Assembly (NCBI RefSeq): GCF_039521325.1
Contig: NZ_BAAACD010000002.1
Reading direction: 5' to 3' (one strand)
From: Clostridium_X cadaveris
GTDB taxonomy: Bacteria; Bacillota; Clostridia; Clostridiales; Clostridiaceae
Length of the DNA: 64,000 nucleotides
The first letter of the stretch is position 1. The number at the start of each line of letters is the position of its first letter. The notes beneath the pieces were generated by a model that saw nothing but the letters and a program-made list of their open reading frames with translations, searched no databases and was not told where the DNA came from. The position numbers were made by a program, and so were the translations under genes. Below are positions 17,379-25,919 of the stretch, piece by piece.

Positions 17379-18497
17379 TTGAAGTTCATAAATAGAATTA
17401 CTAAGTATATTGATATAATCATAGGAGTTATTATAGCTTATGTACTTATAAGGTTAATAGATAACTACAATTATTTTTTTAACATATTTGGTAAGGCAAA
17501 AGCCATATTAACGCCTTTTATATACGCTTTTATAATAGCCTATGTATTAAATCCACTGATGAATTTATTTGAGAGAAAACTAAAGTTAAAAAGGTGGATA
17601 AGCATTTGTTTAACCTATGCAATTATAATAGGACTTCTCGTACTTTCAGTTACAACCCTTATACCAAAAGTAGTAGATAGTATAATAGATATAGCATCAA
17701 ATGTACCTTATTATGCAACAGTAGTACAAGATAAAATAAATGAGTTTTTATCGAATCCTAATGTACAAAATATACTGAGTTCAACAAATTACATGGATAA
17801 GATAAACTTGAACTTTATTACATCAAAGGGAAGTGAACTTTTAGTTTCATCGCTTAATTCTATAGTAAGCAATATGGTTACATTTACTGGCAGCCTTATA
17901 AAATGGATATTTGGATTTATAATATCAATTTACATTCTTGCAGATAAAGAAAACTTTTTAAGAATTGGTAGAACTTTTACTTACATGATTCTAAAAGAAA
18001 AGAGAGCATCTAAATTTTTAGAACTTGTAGGAAATGTCCATCATATGATAGGGGTTTACATAGGAATTAAAGCTATAGACTCACTTATAATAGCTGTAAT
18101 GGCTTTTGTAGGAATGACTATACTTAAGATACCTTATACTATGCTTTTAGCTGTAATAGTTGGAATAACAAACATGATACCATATTTCGGACCATTTTTA
18201 GGAATGCTCGTGGCATTTGTCATCAATATGTTCATTAGCCCTATAAAGGCAGTAGTAGTATTAATTTTCTTATTCCTTCTTCAACAATTTGATGGTTGGT
18301 ACTTAGATCCTAAGCTTATAGGTGGAAAAGTAGGGCTTCATCCTTTCCTTGTAATACTTGCTGTAACTATAGGTGGAGGAGTTTATGGAGCAGTAGGAAT
18401 GATACTTTCGGTTCCAATAATGGCAGTAATAAAGATTTATATGGATAGAATTATAAAGAGAAATGTAAAGGATAATGGATATACAGATTTAATATAA
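17379..18497 (+). CDS. AI-2E-family transporter (PF01594-type permease)
   Basis: A 372-residue membrane protein with about eight TM segments. The AI-2E/YtvI-type signature includes IAYVLNPLMNLFERKL near 50-65, NMIPYFGPFLGM near 265-277 and QQFDGWYLDPKLIGGKVGLHPF near 305-326. It starts at TTG (17379) after GGAGTGAATTAA. It is monocistronic with its own terminator. Family members export autoinducers, ions or other small solutes, so the substrate is unknown. Confidence 0.88.
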   Translation: MKFINRITKYIDIIIGVIIAYVLIRLIDNYNYFFNIFGKAKAILTPFIYAFIIAYVLNPLMNLFERKLKLKRWISICLTYAIIIGLLVLSVTTLIPKVVDSIIDIASNVPYYATVVQDKINEFLSNPNVQNILSSTNYMDKINLNFITSKGSELLVSSLNSIVSNMVTFTGSLIKWIFGFIISIYILADKENFLRIGRTFTYMILKEKRASKFLELVGNVHHMIGVYIGIKAIDSLIIAVMAFVGMTILKIPYTMLLAVIVGITNMIPYFGPFLGMLVAFVINMFISPIKAVVVLIFLFLLQQFDGWYLDPKLIGGKVGLHPFLVILAVTIGGGVYGAVGMILSVPIMAVIKIYMDRIIKRNVKDNGYTDLI

Positions 18498-18500
18498 AAT

Positions 18501-18543
18501 AAAAAGAGTTTTTCCTTCAAAATTAAGAAGGAGGAACTCTTTT
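18501..18543. terminator. Bidirectional terminator between AI-2E permease and ispF
   Basis: A long stem pairs AAAAGAGTT..CCTTC with GAAGG..AACTCTTTT, with small internal irregularities. A/T runs at both bases allow use by both convergent genes. Confidence 0.8.
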
Positions 18544-18551
18544 AAAATTTA

Positions 18552-19031
18552 TTATTTATTTAGTAATAAAGCTATGCTTTGAGCAGATATCCCACAGCCA
18601 GATCCAGTAAAGCCAAGACCCTCTTCAGTGGTTGCTTTAATATTAATTTGATCTAATTCTATTCCAAGTATGGAACTGATATTTTCTCGCATTTTCTGAA
18701 TGTGAGGAGACATTTTGGGCTTTTGTGCTATTATAGTAGCATCTATATTTCCTATAGAAAAGCCATTGTCTTCAATAAGTGATTTTACATGTTTTAATAA
18801 TTCTAAGCTGCTTATATTTTTATACTTAGAATCGGTATCTGGAAAATGATTTCCAATATCACCTAAAGCAGCAGCGCCTAGTATAGAATCCATTATCGCA
18901 TGAATCAATACATCAGCATCAGAATGGCCAAGAAGGCCTTTTTCAAAAGGAATTTCTACACCACCCATAATAAGTGGTCTATCTAAAACTAATTTATGAA
19001 CATCGTAACCAAGTCCAACTCTCATTGTCAT
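18552..19031 (-). CDS. ispF: 2-C-methyl-D-erythritol 2,4-cyclodiphosphate synthase
   Basis: MEP-pathway isoprenoid enzyme. At 159 residues it has the usual size. Motifs are GYDVHKL (metal Asp/His), GLLGHSDADVLIHAIMDS, LGDIGNHFPDTD, and a C-terminal IKATTEEGLGFTGSGCGI. Two ATGs are possible (residues 1 and 3) after GAGGAGAAGT; the reading from 19031 is given, and a start at residue 3 matches the family N-terminus as well. It is a single gene here; ispD is not adjacent. Confidence 0.96.
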   Translation of the reverse strand: MTMRVGLGYDVHKLVLDRPLIMGGVEIPFEKGLLGHSDADVLIHAIMDSILGAAALGDIGNHFPDTDSKYKNISSLELLKHVKSLIEDNGFSIGNIDATIIAQKPKMSPHIQKMRENISSILGIELDQINIKATTEEGLGFTGSGCGISAQSIALLLNK

Positions 19032-19445
19032 ACTTCTCCTCTCAACTTTATCTTGTGTATACTATTATAGAATACTTTTCTTGTCTGTAGAGAGATTTTT
19101 TTTAGAATTATTCTTTTTTAAATGAAGTAATTTGTATAAAAATTTGTGAATAAACCTATGAAGTTTGCAAGTAGTTTGATTTTTTACAGCCTTTTTACTT
19201 TGAAAATCTACATAAATTACCTTACCTTTCAAAAAAATCAACACCTTTCAAATGTTGTATATACTATTATTATACATCAATTATCTCTAAAATGATAATG
19301 TTTACAAAAGAAAAAATCAATATTATTATTTTATAAATATAATAGTTTATTAAATAATATCTAGAAAAATTTAAGGTAATTGGAAATTTGTTTTGTGATA
19401 TAATTATGTATAAGATTTATATTAATAAGGTGGGAGAGCTAGGTT
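19032..19445. other. Intergenic region between ispF and sortase operon
   Basis: This is 414 bp of very AT-rich sequence between divergent genes. A TATAAT-like element near 19400 may be the -10 of the sortase operon, but no well-spaced -35 was found. No conserved RNA or coding remnant was recognised. Confidence 0.45.
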
Positions 19446-20036
19446 ATGAAGGATAAAAAGAAGGTTTTCGGAATTGTCTTAGTGGTTATAGGATTATTGG
19501 TGATAATTATATCTGCAGGAATAAAGATTAATTCTATGAATACTGAAAAGAGACTTAGAGAAGAATATGAACAAGCATTAAATGATTTACAAAAGGGAAC
19601 AGATGAACAAGGGGAGAGTGATTCTAAACTTGGTTTTGAAAATGAGGATGTAAATGCCATTGGAATAATGGTTATACCGAAAATAAATGTTAAAGTTTTA
19701 GTTACTGAAGGCACAGAAGATGAGAAATTAAAATACTATGTTGGTCATTTTGAAAACACCGCACTTCCTGGAGAAAAAGGGAATTTCGCTGTGGCAGGAC
19801 ATAGAAATTATATATACAATGAAATGTTTAGAGACGTTAATCAATTAGAACAAGGGGATGACATTATAGTTAGAACCGCAAAAGGAGAATTCACTTATAA
19901 GGTTAAGGAACAAAAAGTTATTGAACCTACTGATGTGCAGATATTAGATCCAACTGATGATGCTACTGTAACTTTAGTTACATGTACAATTGGAGGGAAA
20001 CAAAGATTAATAGTCACAGGTGAGTTGGAGAAATAA
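19446..20036 (+). CDS. Class D sortase
   Basis: A 196-residue membrane-anchored transpeptidase with an N-terminal TM segment at about 7-25. The catalytic triad is visible: H119 in AGHRNYI, C180 in TLVTC and R187 in KQRLIVTG. Compact size and TLVTCT fit class D. The ATG follows GGTGGGAGAGC. It is the first gene of a surface operon with a lipase-like hydrolase and a polysaccharide deacetylase. No LPxTG-type substrate is encoded in this window. Confidence 0.9.
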   Translation: MKDKKKVFGIVLVVIGLLVIIISAGIKINSMNTEKRLREEYEQALNDLQKGTDEQGESDSKLGFENEDVNAIGIMVIPKINVKVLVTEGTEDEKLKYYVGHFENTALPGEKGNFAVAGHRNYIYNEMFRDVNQLEQGDDIIVRTAKGEFTYKVKEQKVIEPTDVQILDPTDDATVTLVTCTIGGKQRLIVTGELEK

Positions 20037-20066
20037 TACAATAACTCATTAGGGGGAGGTCCGTAT

Positions 20067-20981
20067 ATGTATGCTTTAATACTCATTGTACTAGCTATAA
20101 TTTTAATATGTATAATAACTAACAAATATTTTAGAATGATTGTAACAAGAAAAACTGATGAAGAAGAAAGTATGTATGAACAGCAGATAAGTAGAAACCT
20201 TATAGATAAAGACTGGTATTTTAATCTTCCAAAAGAATATATAACATTAATATCTCATGATGGTCTAAAGTTAAAAGGAGAATTCATAGACAATAATTCT
20301 AACATGACAATGATATTTGTACACGGTATTACTGTAAGTAGAATATGGTCTATAAAATATATAAAAATGTTTTATGATAGAGGATGGAATATACTGCTTT
20401 ATGACCAAAGAAGGCATGGAAAAAGTGAAGGTGTATTTTCAACTTATGGATATTATGAAAAGCTTGATTTAGACTTATGGGTAGATTTTGTTGCAGAGAG
20501 AAAAGGTAAGAATTCTATAATTGGTATTCATGGTGAATCTATGGGAGCGGCAACTGCACTTCAATATATTGATATAAATAAATATGCAGATTTTATAATT
20601 GAGGATTGTGGATTCTGTAGTCTTAGGGAACTATTGATGAGAAAAGCTAAGAATAGCAGTATAATTTTATATCCATTTTATTATTTTGCTAGCTTAGAGG
20701 CAAAACTTAGGGCAAAGTTTATTTTTTCAGATATAAGACCAATAGATATGGTTGAGAAATCGAAGATACCAATAATGTTTATACATGGAGATAAAGATGA
20801 TTTTGTCCCATGGGACATGAGTGTAAAGATGTATGAAGCTAAAGAAATAGGAGAGAAGGCTATGTACATAGCTAAAGGAGCTGCACATGCACGAGCTATA
20901 GAGGTAGATAAATCATCCTATGAAAAAGAGGTATTCAAATTTGTAGATAAGGTTCTTTCGAACATTGAAATAGAAGTATAA
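20067..20981 (+). CDS. Membrane-anchored alpha/beta hydrolase
   Basis: A 304-residue protein with an N-terminal TM segment at about 3-19, followed by an alpha/beta-hydrolase fold. VHGITVSR is the oxyanion region, the nucleophile is S158 in GESMG, Asp is in HGDKDDFVP and His in AAHARA. It resembles the YqkD/BAAT-type extracellular hydrolases of Firmicutes. GGGGGAGG lies before the ATG. It is 30 bp after the sortase gene and 21 bp before the deacetylase. The substrate is unknown. Confidence 0.85.
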   Translation: MYALILIVLAIILICIITNKYFRMIVTRKTDEEESMYEQQISRNLIDKDWYFNLPKEYITLISHDGLKLKGEFIDNNSNMTMIFVHGITVSRIWSIKYIKMFYDRGWNILLYDQRRHGKSEGVFSTYGYYEKLDLDLWVDFVAERKGKNSIIGIHGESMGAATALQYIDINKYADFIIEDCGFCSLRELLMRKAKNSSIILYPFYYFASLEAKLRAKFIFSDIRPIDMVEKSKIPIMFIHGDKDDFVPWDMSVKMYEAKEIGEKAMYIAKGAAHARAIEVDKSSYEKEVFKFVDKVLSNIEIEV

Positions 20982-21002
20982 CATAATATTTAGGAGGAAA
21001 AT

Positions 21003-21887
21003 ATGAACAAGAAGAAAGCCACTATAATAGCAGTTTGCATTTTAATAGTCGCTATTATAGGCGTAATTTTTATTGGAGAACAAAGAAAAAATAAGAGTAA
21101 TAAAGAGAGCTATAATTCTGAGGTAGTAAAGGTAGAAAGTAATAAGGAAGAAGAAAAAGCTCCAAAAGAAGAGGAAAAGAAAGACGAGGTAAAGATATCA
21201 TTAGTTGAAAATACTAAAGGAATACCAGTGCTTTATTATCATTCAATAGGTGACGATGGGAACGGTGATGAGCTTGTTGTGCCAACTGATAAGTTTAAAG
21301 AACAGATGAAATATTTAAAGGATAATAACTATCATACATTATCAATAGATGAATTTTATGGCTATGTGAAAAATGGAGACAAAGTTCCTGAAAATGCTAT
21401 ACTTATAACTTTTGATGATGGATATAAAAATAACTATGAAAATGCTTATCCAGTTTTAAAGGAATATGGATTTAAAGCAACTATATTTGTAATAACTGAC
21501 ATGGTAGATAAAGTTGGCTTATACTTAACTACTGACCAAATAAAAGAACTTAGTAAAAATAACATAGATATCGGAAGCCATACTGTGAATCATGAGAATT
21601 TAAGCTCTACTTCAAGGGAAAATACAAAGAAGACCTTAAAAGATTCAAAAGAATTCTTAGAAAAGATAGTGGGAAAACCAGTAACCAGTATAGCTTACCC
21701 ATTTGGAGTTTATGATGCAGCTACAATTAATTCAGTAAAAGAAGCTGGATACACAATAGGATTCAGTACTGATATGGGATGGGCAAAGGGAAAAACTGAT
21801 GAATATAAGGTTAAAAGAGTTTATGTAAACGCAACTAAAGATATGGATGTGTTCAAAGAGAGATTATCAAATCCTAATTACAAATAA
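21003..21887 (+). CDS. Polysaccharide deacetylase (NodB-type), membrane-anchored
   Basis: A 294-residue carbohydrate esterase family 4 protein. It has an N-terminal TM anchor (8-25), then a Lys/Glu-rich linker (about 30-65), then the NodB domain: TFDDG with D138-D139, and SHTVNHENL with H193 and H197 as metal ligands. It probably deacetylates peptidoglycan or a surface glycan. The ATG follows TTTAGGAGGAAAAT. It is the last gene of the sortase operon. Confidence 0.92.
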   Translation: MNKKKATIIAVCILIVAIIGVIFIGEQRKNKSNKESYNSEVVKVESNKEEEKAPKEEEKKDEVKISLVENTKGIPVLYYHSIGDDGNGDELVVPTDKFKEQMKYLKDNNYHTLSIDEFYGYVKNGDKVPENAILITFDDGYKNNYENAYPVLKEYGFKATIFVITDMVDKVGLYLTTDQIKELSKNNIDIGSHTVNHENLSSTSRENTKKTLKDSKEFLEKIVGKPVTSIAYPFGVYDAATINSVKEAGYTIGFSTDMGWAKGKTDEYKVKRVYVNATKDMDVFKERLSNPNYK

Positions 21888-21893
21888 AGAATA

Positions 21894-21939
21894 AGCAGTT
21901 AGATTTATAAACAAAATTAATCTAACTGCTTTTTGTTTT
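21894..21939 (+). terminator. Terminator of sortase operon
   Basis: A perfect 12-bp stem (AGCAGTTAGATT/AATCTAACTGCT) is followed by TTTTGTTTT. Confidence 0.85.
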
Positions 21940-21972
21940 AAATGAAATTATGTCTTTACAAAAAAATACAAA

Positions 21973-21996
21973 AGTGTAACATAGAGTATATACACT
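21973..21996. promoter_or_regulatory. Inverted repeat upstream of ABC-2 exporter
   Basis: AGTGTA and TACACT are separated by 12 bp, about 40 bp before the exporter ATPase start. This could be an operator for a dimeric regulator; no regulator gene is adjacent. Confidence 0.3.
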
Positions 21997-22033
21997 GTAT
22001 GAAATATTATTATAAAAATTTAGGAGACTATGG

Positions 22034-23008
22034 ATGGGAAATATAATATCTCTTAATCACGTTACAAAAATGTTTAAAGTAAAAAATAAATCTAATAAGA
22101 AATTTATTAAAAGAATTTTTCTTCCAACGACTTATAGAGAAGTAGAGGCGGTAAGGGATGTAAGCTTAAATATAAATAAAGGGGAATTTGTAGGACTGAT
22201 TGGTAATAATGGAGCAGGTAAATCTACACTTATAAAGATGATGACAGGGATCTTATACAATTCATCGGGTGATATAAGAATTTTAGGAAAAGATCCTTAT
22301 GAAAATAGATTAGAGAATAATAAAAAGATAAGTGCAGTTTTTGGACAGAGAACTCAATTAAGATGGGATTTGTGTGCTATAGATTCATTTCAATTATTAA
22401 AGGTAATTTATAATATAGATGATGATATATATGAGAAAAATCTTAATAAGTTTATTGAATTGTTTGAAATGAAATCCTTTATCAAGCAGCCTGTGCGTAC
22501 TTTAAGCTTAGGACAGAAAATGAAATGTGAAATAACAGCAGCATTTCTTCACAATCCTGAACTTGTATTATTAGATGAACCTACTATTGGGCTAGATATT
22601 TTTAGTAAAGATGCTATAGTAAAGTTTTTAAAGGAAATGAAAGAGACAACAGATGTTACAATTCTTTTGACTACACATGATATGAATGAAATAAGTGAAA
22701 TCTGTGAGCGTGCTGTATTTTTGGACAAAGGAAAGATTATATTAGATAAAAATATAAAAGAACTTATGCAGGTAAGTACTAAAAAAAATATAAGTATTGT
22801 TCTTGAAAATAGAGTTCCAGTAGAAATAAAAGATGCTTTAGATTTAGATATAAGTTATGAGGAGCATATGATAACTTTTAATAGTGTGGATAAAGATAGG
22901 ATCTTTGAGTCTATCTCAAAAGTTGTGGAAAAGAACAATATAAAGGATATAAGCATATCTGAAGAGAGCTTTACAGATGTGGTAAAGAGAATATATAGCA
23001 GGGAGTGA
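22034..23008 (+). CDS. ABC-2-type exporter ATPase
   Basis: A 324-residue ATPase with Walker A GNNGAGKS near 58-65, FGQRTQLRWDL as an extended Q-loop, the signature LSLGQKMK, Walker B LVLLDEPT and the switch His in TTHDM. The long N-terminal insert (KKFIKRIFLPTTYREVEA) and QRTQLRWDL are typical of ATPases paired with DUF990/ABC2_membrane_6 permeases. It overlaps the first permease gene. The cargo is unknown. Confidence 0.9.
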   Translation: MGNIISLNHVTKMFKVKNKSNKKFIKRIFLPTTYREVEAVRDVSLNINKGEFVGLIGNNGAGKSTLIKMMTGILYNSSGDIRILGKDPYENRLENNKKISAVFGQRTQLRWDLCAIDSFQLLKVIYNIDDDIYEKNLNKFIELFEMKSFIKQPVRTLSLGQKMKCEITAAFLHNPELVLLDEPTIGLDIFSKDAIVKFLKEMKETTDVTILLTTHDMNEISEICERAVFLDKGKIILDKNIKELMQVSTKKNISIVLENRVPVEIKDALDLDISYEEHMITFNSVDKDRIFESISKVVEKNNIKDISISEESFTDVVKRIYSRE

Positions 23009-23826
23009 TGAAGAATATGAAAAGATTAAAAAACTGCTATTTATATATTTTCTTAAATGCAAAAACAGCTTTTAATAGTCAATATGTATATAAAGCCGCG
23101 TCCCTGTTAAATTTTTTGACTCAAGTAATTCTGATATTAGCTCAGTATTTTTTATGGAATGCTATTTACTCAAATACCACTAGTGTAAATAACTTTACGT
23201 TTGAAGATATGATTACTTATTTAGTACTATCATTTTCAATGGGAAGGCTATATCCATTTAGTGTAAGCGGTAAATTTGGACGTATGGTAAAAAACGGAGA
23301 TATAATTCATAATCTATTAAAGCCTGTAAAAATAGAATATCAACTTTTTACTGATTCATTAGGTGAGCTTTTTTATAAGATGATTTTTATAGCATTACCG
23401 ATAATCTTGACTGGATATTTATTTTTAGATATTCATATTATGGTTGATATGAGTACTTTTATTATGGCGTTGATATTTTGGATAAGTTCTTATGTATTTA
23501 TATTTACGCTTGAACTTTCAATCGGAGTTTTCAGCTATTATACTAATAGTCTTTGGGGAATAAATAATTTTAAATCTTCGATTATAAGTATACTTTCGGG
23601 TAAAATTTTGCCTATAAACTTTTATCCTAAGCTTTTTCAAAGCATAATATATTACCTTCCATTTTCAACTATTTATTTTGTTCCAATAAATATACTTCTT
23701 AATAAGCCAATAAATGATGCATTTACTTTACTTTTAATATTATGGGGATCTATAGCTATTCTATATTGCTTTTATAAGGTAATGTCAAAAATTATGATAA
23801 GAAAAATCATGATTCAAGGGGGATAA
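23008..23826 (+). CDS. ABC-2 permease subunit 1
   Basis: A membrane protein of about 272 residues with six TM segments (ABC2_membrane_6/DUF990-like). Its start overlaps the ATPase stop: GTG at 23005, ATG at 23008 and ATG at 23017 are all possible after AGGGAG, and 23008 is given. It contains LLKPVKIEYQLF, the usual motif after the first TM pair. It works with the neighbouring ATPase and second permease as one exporter. Confidence 0.85.
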   Translation: MKNMKRLKNCYLYIFLNAKTAFNSQYVYKAASLLNFLTQVILILAQYFLWNAIYSNTTSVNNFTFEDMITYLVLSFSMGRLYPFSVSGKFGRMVKNGDIIHNLLKPVKIEYQLFTDSLGELFYKMIFIALPIILTGYLFLDIHIMVDMSTFIMALIFWISSYVFIFTLELSIGVFSYYTNSLWGINNFKSSIISILSGKILPINFYPKLFQSIIYYLPFSTIYFVPINILLNKPINDAFTLLLILWGSIAILYCFYKVMSKIMIRKIMIQGG

Positions 23827-23829
23827 TAG

Positions 23830-24621
23830 ATGGGGAAAATGAAACGAACAATAGAATTGTTTAAAGCATATTATAAAACGAATGTAAAAGAAGTTGCTAT
23901 ATATGATAAGGATTTTTATTTTGGAATAATCTCTATGATTATAGAATATGCTGCAAGTTTAATGGTTTTATTTTTTATATTTGATATTGTTGAAGAAATA
24001 AATGGATGGACGTTTTATGAAATATTATTCTTATACTCTTTTAATTTAATTGGATTTTCATTGTGGGCATGTTTCTTTATAAACACCATAACTCTTCCCT
24101 ACTATATACAGGATGGATCTTTTGATAGATTTTTATTACGTCCTATATCACCTATATTTCAAATAATGATGAGTGGATTTGATGAAGACTCTTGGGGGGA
24201 GCTTTTAACAGGGGTAATACTTTTTATATACTCTTGGATAAAACTAAAGATCAATATATGGTTTATATTAATAACACCTGTATTTTTTGTGTCAGCGTGT
24301 TTTATTTATGCAGGAATATCAATTATGTTTTCAACACTTTCCTTTTACACTATAGCAAAAGCTGATTTTGCAAATTTGACCATGGAGTTTAAGGAGTTTG
24401 CAAAATATCCAATGACTATTTATAAAAAAGGTTTGCAAATAATATTCACAACAATAGTTCCAATAGGATTTGTAGCTTTTTATCCAAGTAAAATATTTTT
24501 TGAAGGACTTAAATATAGCTATTTAATAATTGTGATACCTATAATTTCATATATATACTATAGATTCTCTAAATATATATGGAACATAGGATTGAAAAGA
24601 TATGGGAGTTCAGGATCTTAA
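23830..24621 (+). CDS. ABC-2 permease subunit 2
   Basis: A 263-residue membrane protein with six TM segments, paired with the preceding permease. The motif DGSFDRFLLRPISPIFQIM is typical of the ABC2_membrane_6 family. The ATG lies 4 nt after the previous stop, with GGGGGAT upstream. It is the last gene of the three-gene exporter operon. Confidence 0.85.
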   Translation: MGKMKRTIELFKAYYKTNVKEVAIYDKDFYFGIISMIIEYAASLMVLFFIFDIVEEINGWTFYEILFLYSFNLIGFSLWACFFINTITLPYYIQDGSFDRFLLRPISPIFQIMMSGFDEDSWGELLTGVILFIYSWIKLKINIWFILITPVFFVSACFIYAGISIMFSTLSFYTIAKADFANLTMEFKEFAKYPMTIYKKGLQIIFTTIVPIGFVAFYPSKIFFEGLKYSYLIIVIPIISYIYYRFSKYIWNIGLKRYGSSGS

Positions 24622-24658
24622 AAAGCCAATCAATGAATAAAATCATTGACTGGCTTTT
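24621..24658. terminator. Terminator between exporter and RluF
   Basis: A 16-bp stem with one mismatch (AAAAGCCAATCAATGA / TCATTGACTGGCTTTT). It lies between convergent genes and can serve both strands. Confidence 0.85.
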
Positions 24659-24663
24659 AGATG

Positions 24664-25497
24664 CTAATCTTCGGATGCTTCTTTAGTTTTTACAGATTCT
24701 CGTGTGAGTTCATTTATCTTTTCAAGTTCTTTTGCAGAAAGATATCTCCATTTTCCTATAGGAAGATTGCCTAAAGAAACATTCATTATTCTTATTCTTT
24801 CAAGCTTTGTGACTTCATATCCAAGATAGCTGCACATTCTTCTAATCTGTCTATTGAGACCTTGAGTAAGTATTATTCTAAAGACATATTTGCTTTCACG
24901 TTTTACCATACACTTTTTAGTAACAGTATCTAATATAGGAACACCGCTACTCATTTTTTGTACAAACTCTGGAGTTATAGGTTTGTTAACTGTGACTATA
25001 TATTCTTTTTCGTGGTTATTTCCAGCTCTTAAAATTTTGTTTACTATATCCCCATCATTAGTTAGAAAAATCAATCCTTGAGAATCTTTATCTAGTCTTC
25101 CGATTGGGAAAATTCTTTTCTCATGACCTATAAAATCAACTATATTTCCACGTACTTTATGTTCCGTAGTGCACGTTATTCCTACAGGTTTATTTAATGC
25201 TATATACACGAAATCTTCCGTAGAGGAGATAAGTTTATTATTTATATAGACTTTATCACCAGGAGATACTTTGTCACCCATGATAGCAACTTTATTATTT
25301 ATTTTTACTGAACCTTTTTCTATGAGCTTATCAGCTTCACGTCTAGAGCAATAGCCGCTTTCTCCGATATATTTGTTTAATCTTACAGTAGTATTTTTAT
25401 CTTCATGAATTATTTTAGTAACATCATTTGATTTATTTTTATAATTATCTATCTTAGTTGTTTCATTTTTTTTACGATAAAATTTAGATTTACTCAT
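24664..25497 (-). CDS. rluF: 23S rRNA pseudouridine synthase, RluF type
   Basis: A 277-residue pseudouridine synthase. After a basic N-terminal tail of about 35 residues comes an S4 domain (RLNKYIGESGYCSRREADKL). The catalytic domain carries the conserved Asp in GRLDKDSQGL and the family motifs KPVGITCT and LNRQIRRMC. RluF rather than RluB is suggested by HEKEYIVTVNKPIT and TRKL-like LERIRI. The ATG at 25497 has AGGAG 8 nt upstream; an ATG two codons earlier is too close. It is likely monocistronic. Confidence 0.88.
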   Translation of the reverse strand: MSKSKFYRKKNETTKIDNYKNKSNDVTKIIHEDKNTTVRLNKYIGESGYCSRREADKLIEKGSVKINNKVAIMGDKVSPGDKVYINNKLISSTEDFVYIALNKPVGITCTTEHKVRGNIVDFIGHEKRIFPIGRLDKDSQGLIFLTNDGDIVNKILRAGNNHEKEYIVTVNKPITPEFVQKMSSGVPILDTVTKKCMVKRESKYVFRIILTQGLNRQIRRMCSYLGYEVTKLERIRIMNVSLGNLPIGKWRYLSAKELEKINELTRESVKTKEASED

Positions 25498-25614
25498 TTT
25501 CATTACTCCTAATTGTGGGATGTTAAATTTTAAATTAGTAACAATATATAATTATATCTAATATATATATAATTGTATAGGAATTGAGATAAATTAAATA
25601 AACTGAATTTTTAA

Positions 25615-25644
25615 CTTCAGGTAGAGTATTAAGTCTATCTGAAG
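25615..25644 (+). other. Hairpin in the leader of the glutaredoxin-like gene
   Basis: An 11-bp stem pairs 25615-25625 with 25634-25644, including one G-U pair, 50 bp upstream of the gene. There is no T-run, so it is a possible leader structure or operator. Confidence 0.4.
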
Positions 25645-25694
25645 ATTAGATAGTTAAAAGAAAATGATTAAAATGAATTTGTGGAGGATAAATT

Positions 25695-25919
25695 ATGAAA
25701 AATGTAGTTGTATATACATCAGATAGTTGCACTTATTGTACTCTTACAAAGAACTATTTAAGATCCAAAGGGATTCACTTTGAAATTAGAAATATAAAAG
25801 AGCCTATTTACAGAAGAGAACTTATGCGAATGAGGCTTAGGGGAGTTCCAGTAATAAAAGTTGATGATGCAGTTATTGTTGGTTTTGATAGATATGCTAT
25901 AGATGAAGCGTTAAGATAA
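25695..25919 (+). CDS. Glutaredoxin-like thiol protein
   Basis: A 74-residue thioredoxin-fold protein with CTYC (residues 12-15) as the redox site and the cis-proline motif GVPVI near 50. It resembles NrdH/YruB-type glutaredoxins that pass electrons to redox enzymes. The ATG follows GTGGAGGATAAATT. Its stop overlaps the convergent SigI-C/RsgI gene by 9 bp, and its terminator lies inside that gene's coding end. Confidence 0.9.
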   Translation: MKNVVVYTSDSCTYCTLTKNYLRSKGIHFEIRNIKEPIYRRELMRMRLRGVPVIKVDDAVIVGFDRYAIDEALR

